IMG/VR virus record: IMGVR_UViG_3300026334_000002
Coordinates: 1-42,799 of that record
Origin: a virus
Reading direction: 5' to 3' (one strand)
DNA: 42,799 nt
How positions within the stretch are numbered: the stretch's first letter is position 1; each line of letters begins with the position of its first letter. A program made the position numbers and the translations under genes. The notes below the pieces were generated by a model. That model did no database searches. It was not told the origin of the DNA and saw nothing but the letters and a program-made list of their open reading frames with translations. Below, one piece after another: positions 7,031 to 15,628 of this stretch.

Positions 7031-8068
7031 TTAAAACAGCATGAAATAGGGAACCTTCGCCGTGGTGAACGTGGAAGGTGGTGTGATCACTGCGGCCGTT
7101 CCGAACGTCTGCGCGGTGATGGTTCCACCGAGCACGTTGTCGTTGGTCGAAGTGATCGCGTGACGGATGGTGTCGGTCGTACCATTCAGCCCATCGCAGG
7201 CGAAATAGCGCGCCGGACCTACGGCGTAGTATTTCGTCACGAAGTTCATCTTCTGGTACGTCGACGCGCCCGCTGTCGTGGTTCCCCCGGTGGCGGTGTT
7301 GGCCAGCACGTTGCCGCTCGAGTCGTAGAGGATGGCAAAGTGCTTGTTGGTCCCGACCGTGGTGCCATTGAGCGGAGCGAGTCCGGTCAGCAGCATACTG
7401 AACGAAAGATCGATTTCCGTGCAGTAGATTTCGGTCGCAGCCGCCGCGGCCGTGCCTGCGGTTTCAAGCGCGGTATAGGCGGCGCCGCCGGGATCCGGGA
7501 AACGGAAGCCGCTGTAGGTCAGCCGCTGGGTCTGCATGGCGTCGCCGTTGACCCACTGTCCGCCGATGCAATCCGAGACAACGCCTGTCGTGAATTGAAT
7601 GCGGGGCAGGAGGATCTCGTTCGACCGGGTGCAGGAGCCCGCCGGCACTGTCTGCACCTGGCCGGAGAAGCCTCCGTCCATCCACGGATTGTTTGCCGTG
7701 GGTACGACGAAGACTAGAGCGCCGGAAGCGTGCGAGGTGCCCGCCGTTGCGCCTGCTCCGCGCACCACGGTGATGGTTGTGCCGGAAACGCTGCGCACCT
7801 CCATCAGTTCGCGGTCGACGTAGAGCAGGGTCTGAGCGCCAGAGGTGGCAAAGCCCTGGATCAGGCCCGTGTTCGGGGTCGGGGCGTTGATGCCGGTGGC
7901 GGAGGCAACCACGACGATCGCCTGCTGGCCGGAAATCACGGTGCTGGATGCCGCAGATCCGCCAACAGCCGAGGACAGCGTGGTCAGGGGAAGGATGGTC
8001 TGGCCTAATGCGGAGCCGCAAAGGACCAGGCCCAGGAAGAAAGCAGCGATTTTCGTAAGTTTGTTCAT
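7031..8068 (-). CDS. Putative secreted head decoration protein (Sec signal peptide)
   Basis: 345 residues from the ATG at 8066-8068 with GGAG upstream. Residues 1-22 are a signal peptide (MNKLTKIAAFFLGLVLCGS, cleavage probably after ALG before QT). The mature part is beta-rich and Thr/Ala/Gly-rich, with TLLYVDRELMEVRSVSGTTI and RGAGATAGTSHASGALVFVV early on, like turns in phage head fibre and decoration proteins, and four cysteines. It is the first gene after the coat gene and is followed by a strong terminator, the place of a high-copy capsid protein. Why such a protein should be exported is unclear. A host-surface or lysogeny role is possible. Confidence 0.6.
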   Translation of the reverse strand: MNKLTKIAAFFLGLVLCGSALGQTILPLTTLSSAVGGSAASSTVISGQQAIVVVASATGINAPTPNTGLIQGFATSGAQTLLYVDRELMEVRSVSGTTITVVRGAGATAGTSHASGALVFVVPTANNPWMDGGFSGQVQTVPAGSCTRSNEILLPRIQFTTGVVSDCIGGQWVNGDAMQTQRLTYSGFRFPDPGGAAYTALETAGTAAAAATEIYCTEIDLSFSMLLTGLAPLNGTTVGTNKHFAILYDSSGNVLANTATGGTTTAGASTYQKMNFVTKYYAVGPARYFACDGLNGTTDTIRHAITSTNDNVLGGTITAQTFGTAAVITPPSTFTTAKVPYFMLF

Positions 8069-8123
8069 GGGTTTTTGTCTCCGAGGGTGTGACTTTGAAA
8101 TCACGCCTGGTCGGAAATCTCCT

Positions 8124-9422
8124 TTAGGCTCCCGCCACGGCCGAAACGCCGTAGTCGAGGTTCAGGTTGCCGAAGCCGTAGCACATATCGAAACGGTTCG
8201 TCATCTTGCGGTTGTACTGATCCCAAGCGCGGACGAAAGCGACCGATGCTCCGGTCTCTGGATCTTCAGCGCGCTCCGCTTTTTCAACGGCTTCCGGGTT
8301 TTCGAACTTGCCGAAGGCCTTGGCGAAGGCGTACTTCGAAAGGCCGAGCGAGATCGTTCCAGAAAGACCGCTGGGAGTGGTGGTGCCGGGCCAGAAGGTC
8401 AGCGCGGCTGCGTTTGCGGGCAATGCGTCGACGTTCTGGTATTGCGATCCGGGTCCAAAGATGGCCGGAGCGATTGCGATGGTGTCGTTGCCACCGGTGA
8501 GCGTGAAAGGCGCGCCGCCGACGTAGCTGAACTGCTTCAAACCCAGACCGTTGACCACGCGGGTCATTGGATTGACCGCATTCACCAGGGCGACGTTGAA
8601 CTTGTCGCCAGGGTTGATGACGTCGTTCAGTGTTCCGGTGATCACCAGCGATCCGCCGGACTGGCCAGCGCCGACGACCGTGGTTGCATGGGCAGCTGCA
8701 GTGCCGGCGGTGTGGCGTGCCAGTGAGTTCGAACGCACCCACTTCCAGCCCGCGGCATCGCCGATCACGCCCTTGCGGTACATATCGGAGATAGCCTTCT
8801 GCGGGTTGAACTGGGTGACGTTGTTCTTCACGTAGGAACGCATGAGCTGCGGTGACAGGCAGAGATAACGCTCTCCATCTGGCGGGCAGGCATAGGCGAA
8901 CAGGATCTGCTCGGCGTTCAGCGCGAAGTCGATGGTGGTCGAATCCGTCCCGAGTGTTCCGACGACGTTCGAGGCGTAGATGCGAGCCCAGTCCGCGGCG
9001 TCAGAATCGATCTTCTGCGCCAGGGCTTGGCCGGCGGGATAAAGGTAGCTCTCCTCGAGCTCCTTCTCGGAGCGTTCCATCTTCACCAGGCGCTCGTAAG
9101 AGTCCCAGCCGAAGTGCACGCCCTTGATACGGTCGAGGTTGACGGTCGTCACCAGGCGGTTGATGCCTTGTTCCTGGTATGCCAGGCCGTCAGTCACGAG
9201 CCAGCGCTGCGGATATTTGATTTGCGCTTGGGAGCCGATCGGAAAAGATTTTCCGAATTCCGATTCCCACTCGCTGTTGAACTGCGCGGCAACTTCGTAA
9301 CTGTTCTTGAAGAACCACAGGATCTTCATCGAGACCCAGTTGGTGGTTGCGAAGTTGTTGAGGAACTTGCCGAAGGCAGGGAAGAGCCATACCTGCAGCA
9401 AGAAAAGAAGAATTTTCTGCAC
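8124..9422 (-). CDS. Major capsid protein, P22 coat-like
   Basis: 432 residues, as long as P22 gp5 (430). The N-terminal helix runs into NSEWESEFGKSFPIGSQAQI, the conserved E-F-G-K-x-G entry to the HK97 fold. DADWARIYASN-type and EQILFAYACPPDGERYLCLS segments lie in the core, and the C-terminus is FVRAWDQYNRKMTNRFDMCYGF. It sits directly after the scaffold gene. The start is uncertain: GTG at 9422 is preceded by AACAGGA but gives an oddly hydrophobic start (MQKILLFLLQVWLFPAFG), while the ATG at residue 32 would cut into the first conserved helix. Forms the icosahedral shell. Confidence 0.85.
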   Translation of the reverse strand: MQKILLFLLQVWLFPAFGKFLNNFATTNWVSMKILWFFKNSYEVAAQFNSEWESEFGKSFPIGSQAQIKYPQRWLVTDGLAYQEQGINRLVTTVNLDRIKGVHFGWDSYERLVKMERSEKELEESYLYPAGQALAQKIDSDAADWARIYASNVVGTLGTDSTTIDFALNAEQILFAYACPPDGERYLCLSPQLMRSYVKNNVTQFNPQKAISDMYRKGVIGDAAGWKWVRSNSLARHTAGTAAAHATTVVGAGQSGGSLVITGTLNDVINPGDKFNVALVNAVNPMTRVVNGLGLKQFSYVGGAPFTLTGGNDTIAIAPAIFGPGSQYQNVDALPANAAALTFWPGTTTPSGLSGTISLGLSKYAFAKAFGKFENPEAVEKAERAEDPETGASVAFVRAWDQYNRKMTNRFDMCYGFGNLNLDYGVSAVAGA

Positions 9423-9444
9423 GGGATTTTGTCCTGTTTCTGGC

Positions 9445-10503
9445 CTAGCCTTTGCTGGCCCGCAGGCGGCGAGTCATTTCCGTATCGAAAGAGCGAAAAT
9501 CACCAGCCGCTGCCGCCGTCCGAAGCGGATCATCGGGAGCGGATCCACGTCCGCCGACTTCGGTGATCGGTTTCGGGGCGCGCGGTTTCGTTTGAGAAGC
9601 CGCCGTCTCAGAAGATCGTGAGGATTTATCGCCGTCGTCCTTGCCCGTGCCGCCGCTAGCTTTCGCGAGTTCAGCCTGCACCAGTTGCTCGGTGAGCATG
9701 ACCTTGCGCAGGGCGGCGGTGGGATTGGTACGGGCGGTAGCGATGAGATCCTTGAGCGCTTCGGGCTCGCCGAGTACATACATGAGATCCGCGAACACGG
9801 GCGAGTCGTTGATCACAGCCTTGACGGCGAAGGGAACGTGGTCGGCCATCAGGCCTTCCGACGCCGGCTTCACGCGGCTCTGATATTCGTCTTTCCCGTA
9901 TCGTTTCTCGGCTTCGGCGACCTTGGCGCTGAGGTCTTTGCTGGCTGCTTCCACCGCAAGTCGCTGACGTTCGGCTGCGATCGCTTCAGTGACTCGGCGA
10001 TCGGCTTCCCATTTCGCTTCATGCTTGGCAGCAGTGCGGACAAAGTCCTCATACGTCGCTTTCGGATTCGCTTTGAAGTACTCGGTTTCGTCGAGCGGCT
10101 TGTACTCTTCCTTCGCCGGTTGCGAGGCCGGCTTGGTGTCTCGCGTGTCGGAAGGTTTCGCCCGCTCCAGTGCGTCGAGACGCGACTTGAGCGTTTTGTT
10201 CTCGTCGAGGATTTCGCGAAAGCGGCGATCGGTATCCTGTTTGGTCTTCTGGTGGGGCTTCTGGTCCTTGTCGGTGGCCGAATCCGACGCGCTATCGGCG
10301 GTCTTCTGATCTTTTTGCGGGGCCGAGTCCGCTGCGGCTTTGTCTTTCTCTGCAGGGGCCGAGTCCTGCTTTGCCGGCGGTGTCTCTGGTTCTATGCGGA
10401 TGGGAGTACCGTGTTCATCCCAACCGTTGAAGTCGGTGACTGCTGGTGTTTCTGTTGTGGTGGCCGAGTCCACAATTGTCGCGGCAGATGCTGCTGTGCT
10501 CAT
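9445..10503 (-). CDS. Capsid scaffolding protein
   Basis: 352 residues, very hydrophilic with no cysteine. Long charged helices predict coiled coil (RFREILDENKTLKSRLDALE at about 95-115; HEAKWEADRRVTEAIAAERQ and on to about 200), and both ends are disordered (Ala/Lys/Asp-rich N-terminus; Ser/Lys/Pro-rich C-terminus with a basic final helix, TEMTRRLRASKG). Basic C-terminal helices bind coat protein in P22 scaffold. It lies between portal and coat genes, the usual place. The start has AAAGG close upstream. It should direct procapsid assembly and then leave the shell. Confidence 0.8.
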   Translation of the reverse strand: MSTAASAATIVDSATTTETPAVTDFNGWDEHGTPIRIEPETPPAKQDSAPAEKDKAAADSAPQKDQKTADSASDSATDKDQKPHQKTKQDTDRRFREILDENKTLKSRLDALERAKPSDTRDTKPASQPAKEEYKPLDETEYFKANPKATYEDFVRTAAKHEAKWEADRRVTEAIAAERQRLAVEAASKDLSAKVAEAEKRYGKDEYQSRVKPASEGLMADHVPFAVKAVINDSPVFADLMYVLGEPEALKDLIATARTNPTAALRKVMLTEQLVQAELAKASGGTGKDDGDKSSRSSETAASQTKPRAPKPITEVGGRGSAPDDPLRTAAAAGDFRSFDTEMTRRLRASKG

Positions 10504-10541
10504 GGTTTACCTTTCAACTAAACTTGTGCGCGTCTAGACTT

Positions 10542-10721
10542 ATGCGCGTGAGAGTCGACGAGGTGAAGCTGTTCTACTGCAGGGAATGTGAGCTTTTGCT
10601 GCTGGTTCACAAAGCCGAAGCCGACGTCTCCGCTTGCCCGAAGTGTTCCCGTCCCACGGTTACTGTCCAGCCGGCGGCGATGCGGCGCCTGCTGCCGGCG
10701 GACTTCCTGCCGGTTGAATAG
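10542..10721 (+). CDS. Small zinc-ribbon protein antisense to the portal 3' end
   Basis: 59 residues on the plus strand. It fills the gap between scaffold and portal genes and overlaps the portal C-terminus tail to tail by 62 bases. It has two Cys knuckles, FYCRECELLLLVHKAE and SACPKCSRPTVTV (C-x2-C, 17 residues, C-x2-C), the normal spacing of a zinc ribbon. There is no clear ribosome site. A four-Cys pattern is unlikely in a shadow frame, and the gene fits the gap; hence moderate confidence. Function unknown; such proteins often bind nucleic acid or a polymerase. Confidence 0.5.
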   Translation: MRVRVDEVKLFYCRECELLLLVHKAEADVSACPKCSRPTVTVQPAAMRRLLPADFLPVE

Positions 10722-12750
10722 CCACATTCTGCGCGGCCATCTCTTTCGCCTGGTTGTGCTGCTGAATGGTCATCGCCAGATCGTGAGCTTGGGTGTGCCA
10801 CTGCTTCATCAGGTCCTCAAACGCGGTCATGCGCTCCGAGAGGTTCTGCGCCTTGGTGGTAATCTCGGCGACCAGGACCTTGGTCTCGCGGTCCTTGTCG
10901 GCTTCCGTCATGCGCGTGATGTGATCGGCCATGTGGACGTCCATCTTGCCCTTGGTCTCGATCACCTTGCCGAGCTTCTCAATGCGCAATTGCTGCACTT
11001 CGGCCTGCGCCTGCTGCACTTGCGCCTGAGCCTGCGCCAGCAGGGCCTTGGCTTGCGGCGGGAGATTGCTCGGATCGGGCGGCGAGAGCAGGTCGGCGAT
11101 CTCCTGGCCGTAGGTCCCGATGTTTTTGAGCTTGACGGCGATCGCCAGGATCTCCTGCGTGATCTGCGGCGGCAGCCCGAGTGAGGGAAGCGTGGACAGC
11201 AGCGTATCGGCGAAGGCTGAGGCCTCGTCGCGCTCCGATTGATAGTTCGGGCCGTCCGAGATGGTGACTTCGAACTGGCCGCGGTGGGCGAAGAAGTATT
11301 TGGCTTCCGGAAGCTGCTCAGAAGCTGCATCCTGCGGCGCCATATCGCGGGCGGCGACCTTCAGGACCATGTCTTCGTCCTTCTGGTTCTTGCCGAGGAG
11401 CTGCTTCGGAAGTGAATCGAGTTCCGCGAGCTTGGTGATCAGTTCGTTCAATTGGCGGCCGCTATTGTTGAGTGCGCGCACGAAGTTGTCGGTGAAGTGA
11501 AAACTGCCCACCGCTTCCTGGTTCTGGATCTTTTCAAGCGCGACTCCGGATTTCTCGTTCTGGCGCTGGGCGGACGTCGGCAGAGGCGTGATGCCCATCG
11601 CGGACTGGATGGCACGGCGCCAGGATTCGCGCGAGAGTTCATAGGCTTGTGCGTTCGGAGTGAACGGATTGCGGCTGGGACCAGGGAATGGTCCCATCTG
11701 CGCAGCGTTCCACTCCATCGGGATCTTGTACTCGAGGTACGCGGTGGGAACTTTGTGGGCAAACTTCCATTTCTCGGGATCGACTGAGCCTTCGACGACC
11801 AGCATCGGAGCCCGCGGCGCCATGCCAAACTCTTCTGCTTCCTGTGAGGCGATGTAAGCCAGCATCTGCTGTGGAGCTCGAGCCCGGCGGACCAGAGAGA
11901 GAAACAGGCGTTTGACCTGACCGCTCGAGCGAATGTAGAGCTCTTCGCCAAAGACGCCAATGATCGGGATCCAGGAGCCGATCCATTCATTGGTCTCGAG
12001 GATCTCGACGCCGTTGGTGATGTACTGCGTGACTTTATAGCGGGCCTCGCCATCGTCCTTGTCGATTTCCTTGCGCTTCCAGTACTCGGCCGGGACCACG
12101 TTTCCAGCGTTGAACCAGTCAGGTGCGCGGGTGACATCGTCTGCGGTAAAGCTGCGCTTCTTGGCGTTGGGATAGCGTTTCTCGAAGGCTTTCGGCCGCA
12201 TCGCTGGCCCGAGCACGAAACATTTATTGCCATCGGAGAAGTCTGCTTCGAGAGCATCGGGATCGGGATAGACCGAGAACTGGTTCGGGATGCGGCAGAT
12301 CCGCGGCTCTTGCTCGCCTTTCGGACCGGTGATGATGGTCTTCAGTCGCCAGAAGCCAACCGAGCACTGAATGCAGGCCTCTGATGCCGTTGTGTAAATC
12401 GATTGCGCCTTTGAAGCATCTTCGATCCCGCGGATGTAAGCCTGGCGGTGTTCGGCATCGTCGTTGGTGGCATCTTCCGTTTTCGGGGAGATCTTAGTCG
12501 AGCGCTTGTTCTGCCGCAGGCTGTTGTTGGCCTGCTTGACGTATTGCGAGATCTCGTCGGGCCACAGGCACGGCCGCCCTTTGCGATCTTCCTTGAATTC
12601 AACCGGCGGGATGCAGGCGACCGCATCCATGTCCTTGGCGGCTTCGTCGTGACTCTCGCGCCAGTACTCCTTGTGATAGCGGAAGTCCTCGCGGATCTCG
12701 GAGAGCAGTTCTTCATTTGAATCCTGCTCTTTCTTGGTTTCGTCAGCCAT
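10660..12750 (-). CDS. Portal protein, P22-like
   Basis: 696 residues (P22 gp1 is 725). The N-terminal part has FRYHKEYWRESHDEAAKDMD, RPCLWPDEISQYVKQANNSL and DDAEHRQAYIRGIEDAS. The clip and wing region includes RICRIPNQFSVYPDPDALEA, and the stem and crown are helical (YELSRESWRRAIQSAMGITP). The C-terminus is a long Gln/Ala-rich coiled coil ending in a Pro/Ala tail, like the P22 barrel. The dodecameric portal is the packaging entry and the tail attachment point. Position after terminase and small genes, before scaffold, is typical. Confidence 0.85.
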   Translation of the reverse strand: MADETKKEQDSNEELLSEIREDFRYHKEYWRESHDEAAKDMDAVACIPPVEFKEDRKGRPCLWPDEISQYVKQANNSLRQNKRSTKISPKTEDATNDDAEHRQAYIRGIEDASKAQSIYTTASEACIQCSVGFWRLKTIITGPKGEQEPRICRIPNQFSVYPDPDALEADFSDGNKCFVLGPAMRPKAFEKRYPNAKKRSFTADDVTRAPDWFNAGNVVPAEYWKRKEIDKDDGEARYKVTQYITNGVEILETNEWIGSWIPIIGVFGEELYIRSSGQVKRLFLSLVRRARAPQQMLAYIASQEAEEFGMAPRAPMLVVEGSVDPEKWKFAHKVPTAYLEYKIPMEWNAAQMGPFPGPSRNPFTPNAQAYELSRESWRRAIQSAMGITPLPTSAQRQNEKSGVALEKIQNQEAVGSFHFTDNFVRALNNSGRQLNELITKLAELDSLPKQLLGKNQKDEDMVLKVAARDMAPQDAASEQLPEAKYFFAHRGQFEVTISDGPNYQSERDEASAFADTLLSTLPSLGLPPQITQEILAIAVKLKNIGTYGQEIADLLSPPDPSNLPPQAKALLAQAQAQVQQAQAEVQQLRIEKLGKVIETKGKMDVHMADHITRMTEADKDRETKVLVAEITTKAQNLSERMTAFEDLMKQWHTQAHDLAMTIQQHNQAKEMAAQNVAIQPAGSPPAAGAASPPAGQ

Positions 12751-13020
12751 TTAGACGGAGCGGCGGAGAGTCTTGCGAACCGGGCGGCGGAAGCTGTGTT
12801 GGGCTGAGTCGCCGCGGAACTGTGATATGTCGGCGTGCATCTTTTCTCGGGTCTCGGCGTGGTGCTTCTCTTCCATAGCCGCGCCCTTGGCGGTTTCTTT
12901 GTTCCCGCGCATGGCGCCCATGTTGTTCATCGCCCCGTAGACGTAGCGATCGGCGCGCTTGCCCTTGAAGCCCTTCTTTGCGGCTTCGGCTTTCAGTTTG
13001 TCTTCCAGGAATTTAGGCAT
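12751..13020 (-). CDS. Small basic phage protein near portal
   Basis: 89 residues, strongly basic. The N-terminal motif KFLEDKLKAEAAKKGFKGKR followed by YVYGAMNNMGAMRGNKET is a short pattern often seen in small phage proteins beside terminase or portal genes. The C-terminus (FRRPVRKTLRRSV) is Arg-rich. Its stop abuts the portal ATG. No enzymatic motif. May bind DNA or help portal assembly, but no function is established. Confidence 0.6.
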   Translation of the reverse strand: MPKFLEDKLKAEAAKKGFKGKRADRYVYGAMNNMGAMRGNKETAKGAAMEEKHHAETREKMHADISQFRGDSAQHSFRRPVRKTLRRSV

Positions 13021-13609
13021 CGAGCTTGCACGCGCGGCGGTCGTACACTGCCAGGTTCTCGTTGTTCGAGAGCCGGACCAGGCTTGCCGCCACAGCTTCA
13101 GAGCATTCGGGGCAGGTTTCTTTGTTGATGCCCTTCTCGCGCGTCCAGCCAGCTTTCCGCGCTTCGGTCATCGCGCCCACCGGCGTGTCGGCCAGGAAGC
13201 GATCGCTTCTCTCACAGCGGTGGCAGCGCACGGTCGCCAAAGCGTGAGTGGCTTCGCTCTTGGGAGACATCGCCAGCTTGTGTCCGCCAATCTCAATCGG
13301 CCGCGGCCGGTCGCCTTCAACCCGCATGCGTCCCTGCGAAACCATTGCGCCGGCTTTCAACGCGATCTGGGATTCGTACTGCGGCAGCGACAACGGTTTG
13401 AACCTGAGTTTCGGGGCGATCGCGTGGTACATCTCGTAACGATTCGCCGGGTCGCATTCGTTCAACAGATCCCGCAGGTACTCATGCTTGTCCCCTGGCC
13501 AGTTCGAAACCAGGTCGGCGAGCTGCTGGATGAGTTCCGGATCGGTGAGCCCGGCCAGACCCATGGTGTAGAGCTGGTTCTCGAGCTTGCGTTTGGAGTT
13601 CTGGTCCAT
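13013..13609 (-). CDS. Zinc-ribbon protein of the packaging region
   Basis: 198 residues. The N-terminal 80 residues are helical (ELIQQLADLVSNWPGDKHEY, LRDLLNECDPANRYEMYHAI), followed by a possible beta hairpin and a C-terminal zinc ribbon: C-x2-C in ATVRCHRCERSDRF and C-x2-C in NKETCPECSEAV. Overlaps the next gene by 8 bases. No assigned function. Location between terminase and portal suggests a packaging or head role, or a host-interaction gene carried in the late operon. Confidence 0.65.
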   Translation of the reverse strand: MDQNSKRKLENQLYTMGLAGLTDPELIQQLADLVSNWPGDKHEYLRDLLNECDPANRYEMYHAIAPKLRFKPLSLPQYESQIALKAGAMVSQGRMRVEGDRPRPIEIGGHKLAMSPKSEATHALATVRCHRCERSDRFLADTPVGAMTEARKAGWTREKGINKETCPECSEAVAASLVRLSNNENLAVYDRRACKLDA

Positions 13610-13611
13610 CG

Positions 13612-13884
13612 CTAGTCTTTATCCGGATGCGCCAGCTCTTCGTCCGGAGCTTCGCTCTTGATGCCCATGTGTTCGGAGATGTGAGAAAGCATCTTCTCGC
13701 CTTCGTCCGCGCCGAAGACGTGGGTCGCTGGTTCCTTGTAGCGGGATTCCGGGCCGCTCTCGAAGTGGTGCTCGACCACGTGTCCGCCATTCTCTGCGGG
13801 AGTGATGCGAATGTGGTCCAGTTTCGGTTCTGACTTCTTGCCCACCTTCGGGCGACTGCCGACTAGCTCTGCGTATTCCGCCAT
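13612..13884 (-). CDS. Hypothetical small protein, His-rich
   Basis: 90 residues, ATG start with GGAG in the upstream context. Contains an N-terminal basic segment (SRPKVGKKSEPKLDHIRITP), a His-containing strand (GGHVVEHHFES) and an acidic C-terminal helix (EKMLSHISEHMGIKSEAPDE). This suggests a small beta-beta-alpha unit. Nothing links it to a known family. It is in line with neighbouring late genes with a 2-base gap to the next start. Confidence 0.55.
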   Translation of the reverse strand: MAEYAELVGSRPKVGKKSEPKLDHIRITPAENGGHVVEHHFESGPESRYKEPATHVFGADEGEKMLSHISEHMGIKSEAPDEELAHPDKD

Positions 13885-13908
13885 GATGTGCTCTCCTGAA
13901 GAAAATCT

Positions 13909-14112
13909 TTATTCGCCGAGAATTCGATCGGCCTTGGCGCGGATCTTCGCGGCCGTCGATGCTGACAATCGGCCGCGCTTAACCTGCTGTGTGGCGCGGG
14001 CCTTCGCGTTGGCGGCGTGTGCACGATCGGGCATCGGATATTTGCGTTTCTTGGGTTCGCCGAATTCACTCGACGGAATCCGCCGGCGCGATGCTGCTGT
14101 GAGTTTTGCCAT
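13909..14112 (-). CDS. Small basic conserved phage protein (DUF6582-like pattern)
   Basis: 67 residues. The pattern LTAASRRRIPSSEFGEPKKR, KYPMPDRAHAANAKARA and LSASTAAKIRAKADRIL is a well known small phage and prophage protein type: an (R/K)xPxSxFA-like segment, then YPxPDxxHAxNAxAR, then a helix of Ala/Lys repeats. Its function is not established. Basic and helical, it may bind DNA or a virion component. Located between TerL and the portal block. Confidence 0.65.
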   Translation of the reverse strand: MAKLTAASRRRIPSSEFGEPKKRKYPMPDRAHAANAKARATQQVKRGRLSASTAAKIRAKADRILGE

Positions 14113-14119
14113 GTGTGAT

Positions 14120-15628
14120 TTAGCTCCAGACTCCGACGCGAACCGGCGGACCGGAGCTGGCCGGCTTCCGCGGTGCTACCGGATGCGCAAAGGTCAGAGC
14201 GAGTGCGTCGCCATCGTCCGGCGAAGAGGAATCGAGCCCCATTTTTGCCAGGCGCTTCTTCATCTCGTCTTTCGATTCGAGCTTTACGCGCTGCTTGCGA
14301 TCGTGCACCAGGATCGGCTTCTGCAGGTCCGCGGCCAGCTCGTGGTCTTTGTCGATCGCGCCCCCGGCCAGCAGCCACTTCTTCATCTCGTCCCACATGT
14401 AGTCGCGCCAGTAGGCGCAATGCGGCTTAGGTGAATCGGCGCCAAAGTTCACGAGCAGGATCCGTTCCTGGTAGCCGAGAGCGCGCACGCCGGAATGAAC
14501 GGAGGACGCGATCCCGGCGGAATCGAAAAACAGCATCGCTACCTTGTCGCCGTTGTAAGTGCGGTTCAGCACATCGACAATCTTGCCCACCATGACGGCC
14601 GGGTCTTTAGTGAATTCGCCTTTGACCTTAACCGGCGGGATCGAGCTGGCATCGAGACCTTTGCGGAAGCGAATGACGTTGTCGTCCGATCCGCCCCATG
14701 CGAAGTCGACGCCGGCAACGAGAGGATCGGTGGAGTTTGATCGGGCCTGACGCTCGCGCGCGGCGTTGACCAGGTCAAGATCGATGAACTTGCCGCCGCC
14801 GGCCAGAGGGAACAGGCCAAGATAGCGGACCCGCACGTGATCAGAATTCTCGCCATAGATCTCGATCGATTCATTGATCTCCTCGACGTTGGTGCCTTCG
14901 ACGTCGCGGCTGTCGATGACTTCCGGTCTCCAGCGGTGGCGCTGGTCTCCGAAGACTGCTTCATAAAAAGCGCCGTCCGGCCGGTGGCACTGGCTGAAGA
15001 GCAGCCAGATGATTTCCGTGTTCTTGTCGGTGAGCGCGCCTTCGACTGTTCTGTAGATCGCGTCGGAGACCGTCGAGGCCTCGTCGAAGATCATCAGCAG
15101 GCGCTTGCCTTTGTTGTGTGCGCCGGCGAAGGCCTGCGGATTGTCTTCCGACCAGGTCTGGAAGTCGGTGCGCCAGGTGGTCTCGTGTTCCGCGTCGTTG
15201 ACCTTGATCGACGTGACGTGCACATCGAACCAGTCTTTGTTGATGCAGTTGCGAAACCATTTCGAGATCTCCGGCTGCGTCTTGGTCTTCAGCTGATCAC
15301 CGGTGCCGGCCGTGATCAGAACTTTGGCGTCGAGGCACGTGGACTTTGCCCAGTGCACGATCTGGCCGATGAGCGCTGACTTGCCGATACCGTGCCCGGA
15401 TGAAACTGCTTTCCGAAATGGCTTGAAGCGAGTCTCGGGGTTCTGCAGGTGCCGGCCGAGTTCCTCGAGGAATTTTCGTTGGAATGTGCGCGGACCTGGT
15501 TCGTCGACGAGCTCGCCCTCGCCCCATGGAAATGAATACAACGCGCAGCCCAACGGATCCTGGCGGAAGTCGTAGAGCCGCTCGACCAGCTCCTGCTCGT
15601 GATCAATTGGCTCGGCCGTTGCGGACAC
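14120..15628 (-). CDS. terL: Terminase large subunit
   Basis: 502 residues with both domains. ATPase: Walker A SSGHGIGKSAL (about 77-86) and Walker B LLMIFDEAS (about 177-185), with SQCHRPDGAF following as the coupling region. RNase H-like nuclease: VAGVDFAWGGSDDN (first Asp), AMLFFDSAG (second) and SPDDGDALALTFA (third acidic site). It packages DNA into the procapsid through the portal and cuts the concatemer. The reading frame overlaps the small subunit by 26 bases, suggesting coupled translation. No phage-specific oddity. Confidence 0.93.
   Translation of the reverse strand: MSATAEPIDHEQELVERLYDFRQDPLGCALYSFPWGEGELVDEPGPRTFQRKFLEELGRHLQNPETRFKPFRKAVSSGHGIGKSALIGQIVHWAKSTCLDAKVLITAGTGDQLKTKTQPEISKWFRNCINKDWFDVHVTSIKVNDAEHETTWRTDFQTWSEDNPQAFAGAHNKGKRLLMIFDEASTVSDAIYRTVEGALTDKNTEIIWLLFSQCHRPDGAFYEAVFGDQRHRWRPEVIDSRDVEGTNVEEINESIEIYGENSDHVRVRYLGLFPLAGGGKFIDLDLVNAARERQARSNSTDPLVAGVDFAWGGSDDNVIRFRKGLDASSIPPVKVKGEFTKDPAVMVGKIVDVLNRTYNGDKVAMLFFDSAGIASSVHSGVRALGYQERILLVNFGADSPKPHCAYWRDYMWDEMKKWLLAGGAIDKDHELAADLQKPILVHDRKQRVKLESKDEMKKRLAKMGLDSSSPDDGDALALTFAHPVAPRKPASSGPPVRVGVWS

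Noticed and set aside
7845-8726. 293-codon plus-strand frame over the coat and decoration genes
   Set aside because: Antisense shadow in GC-rich DNA; the minus strand has the clear coat family match.
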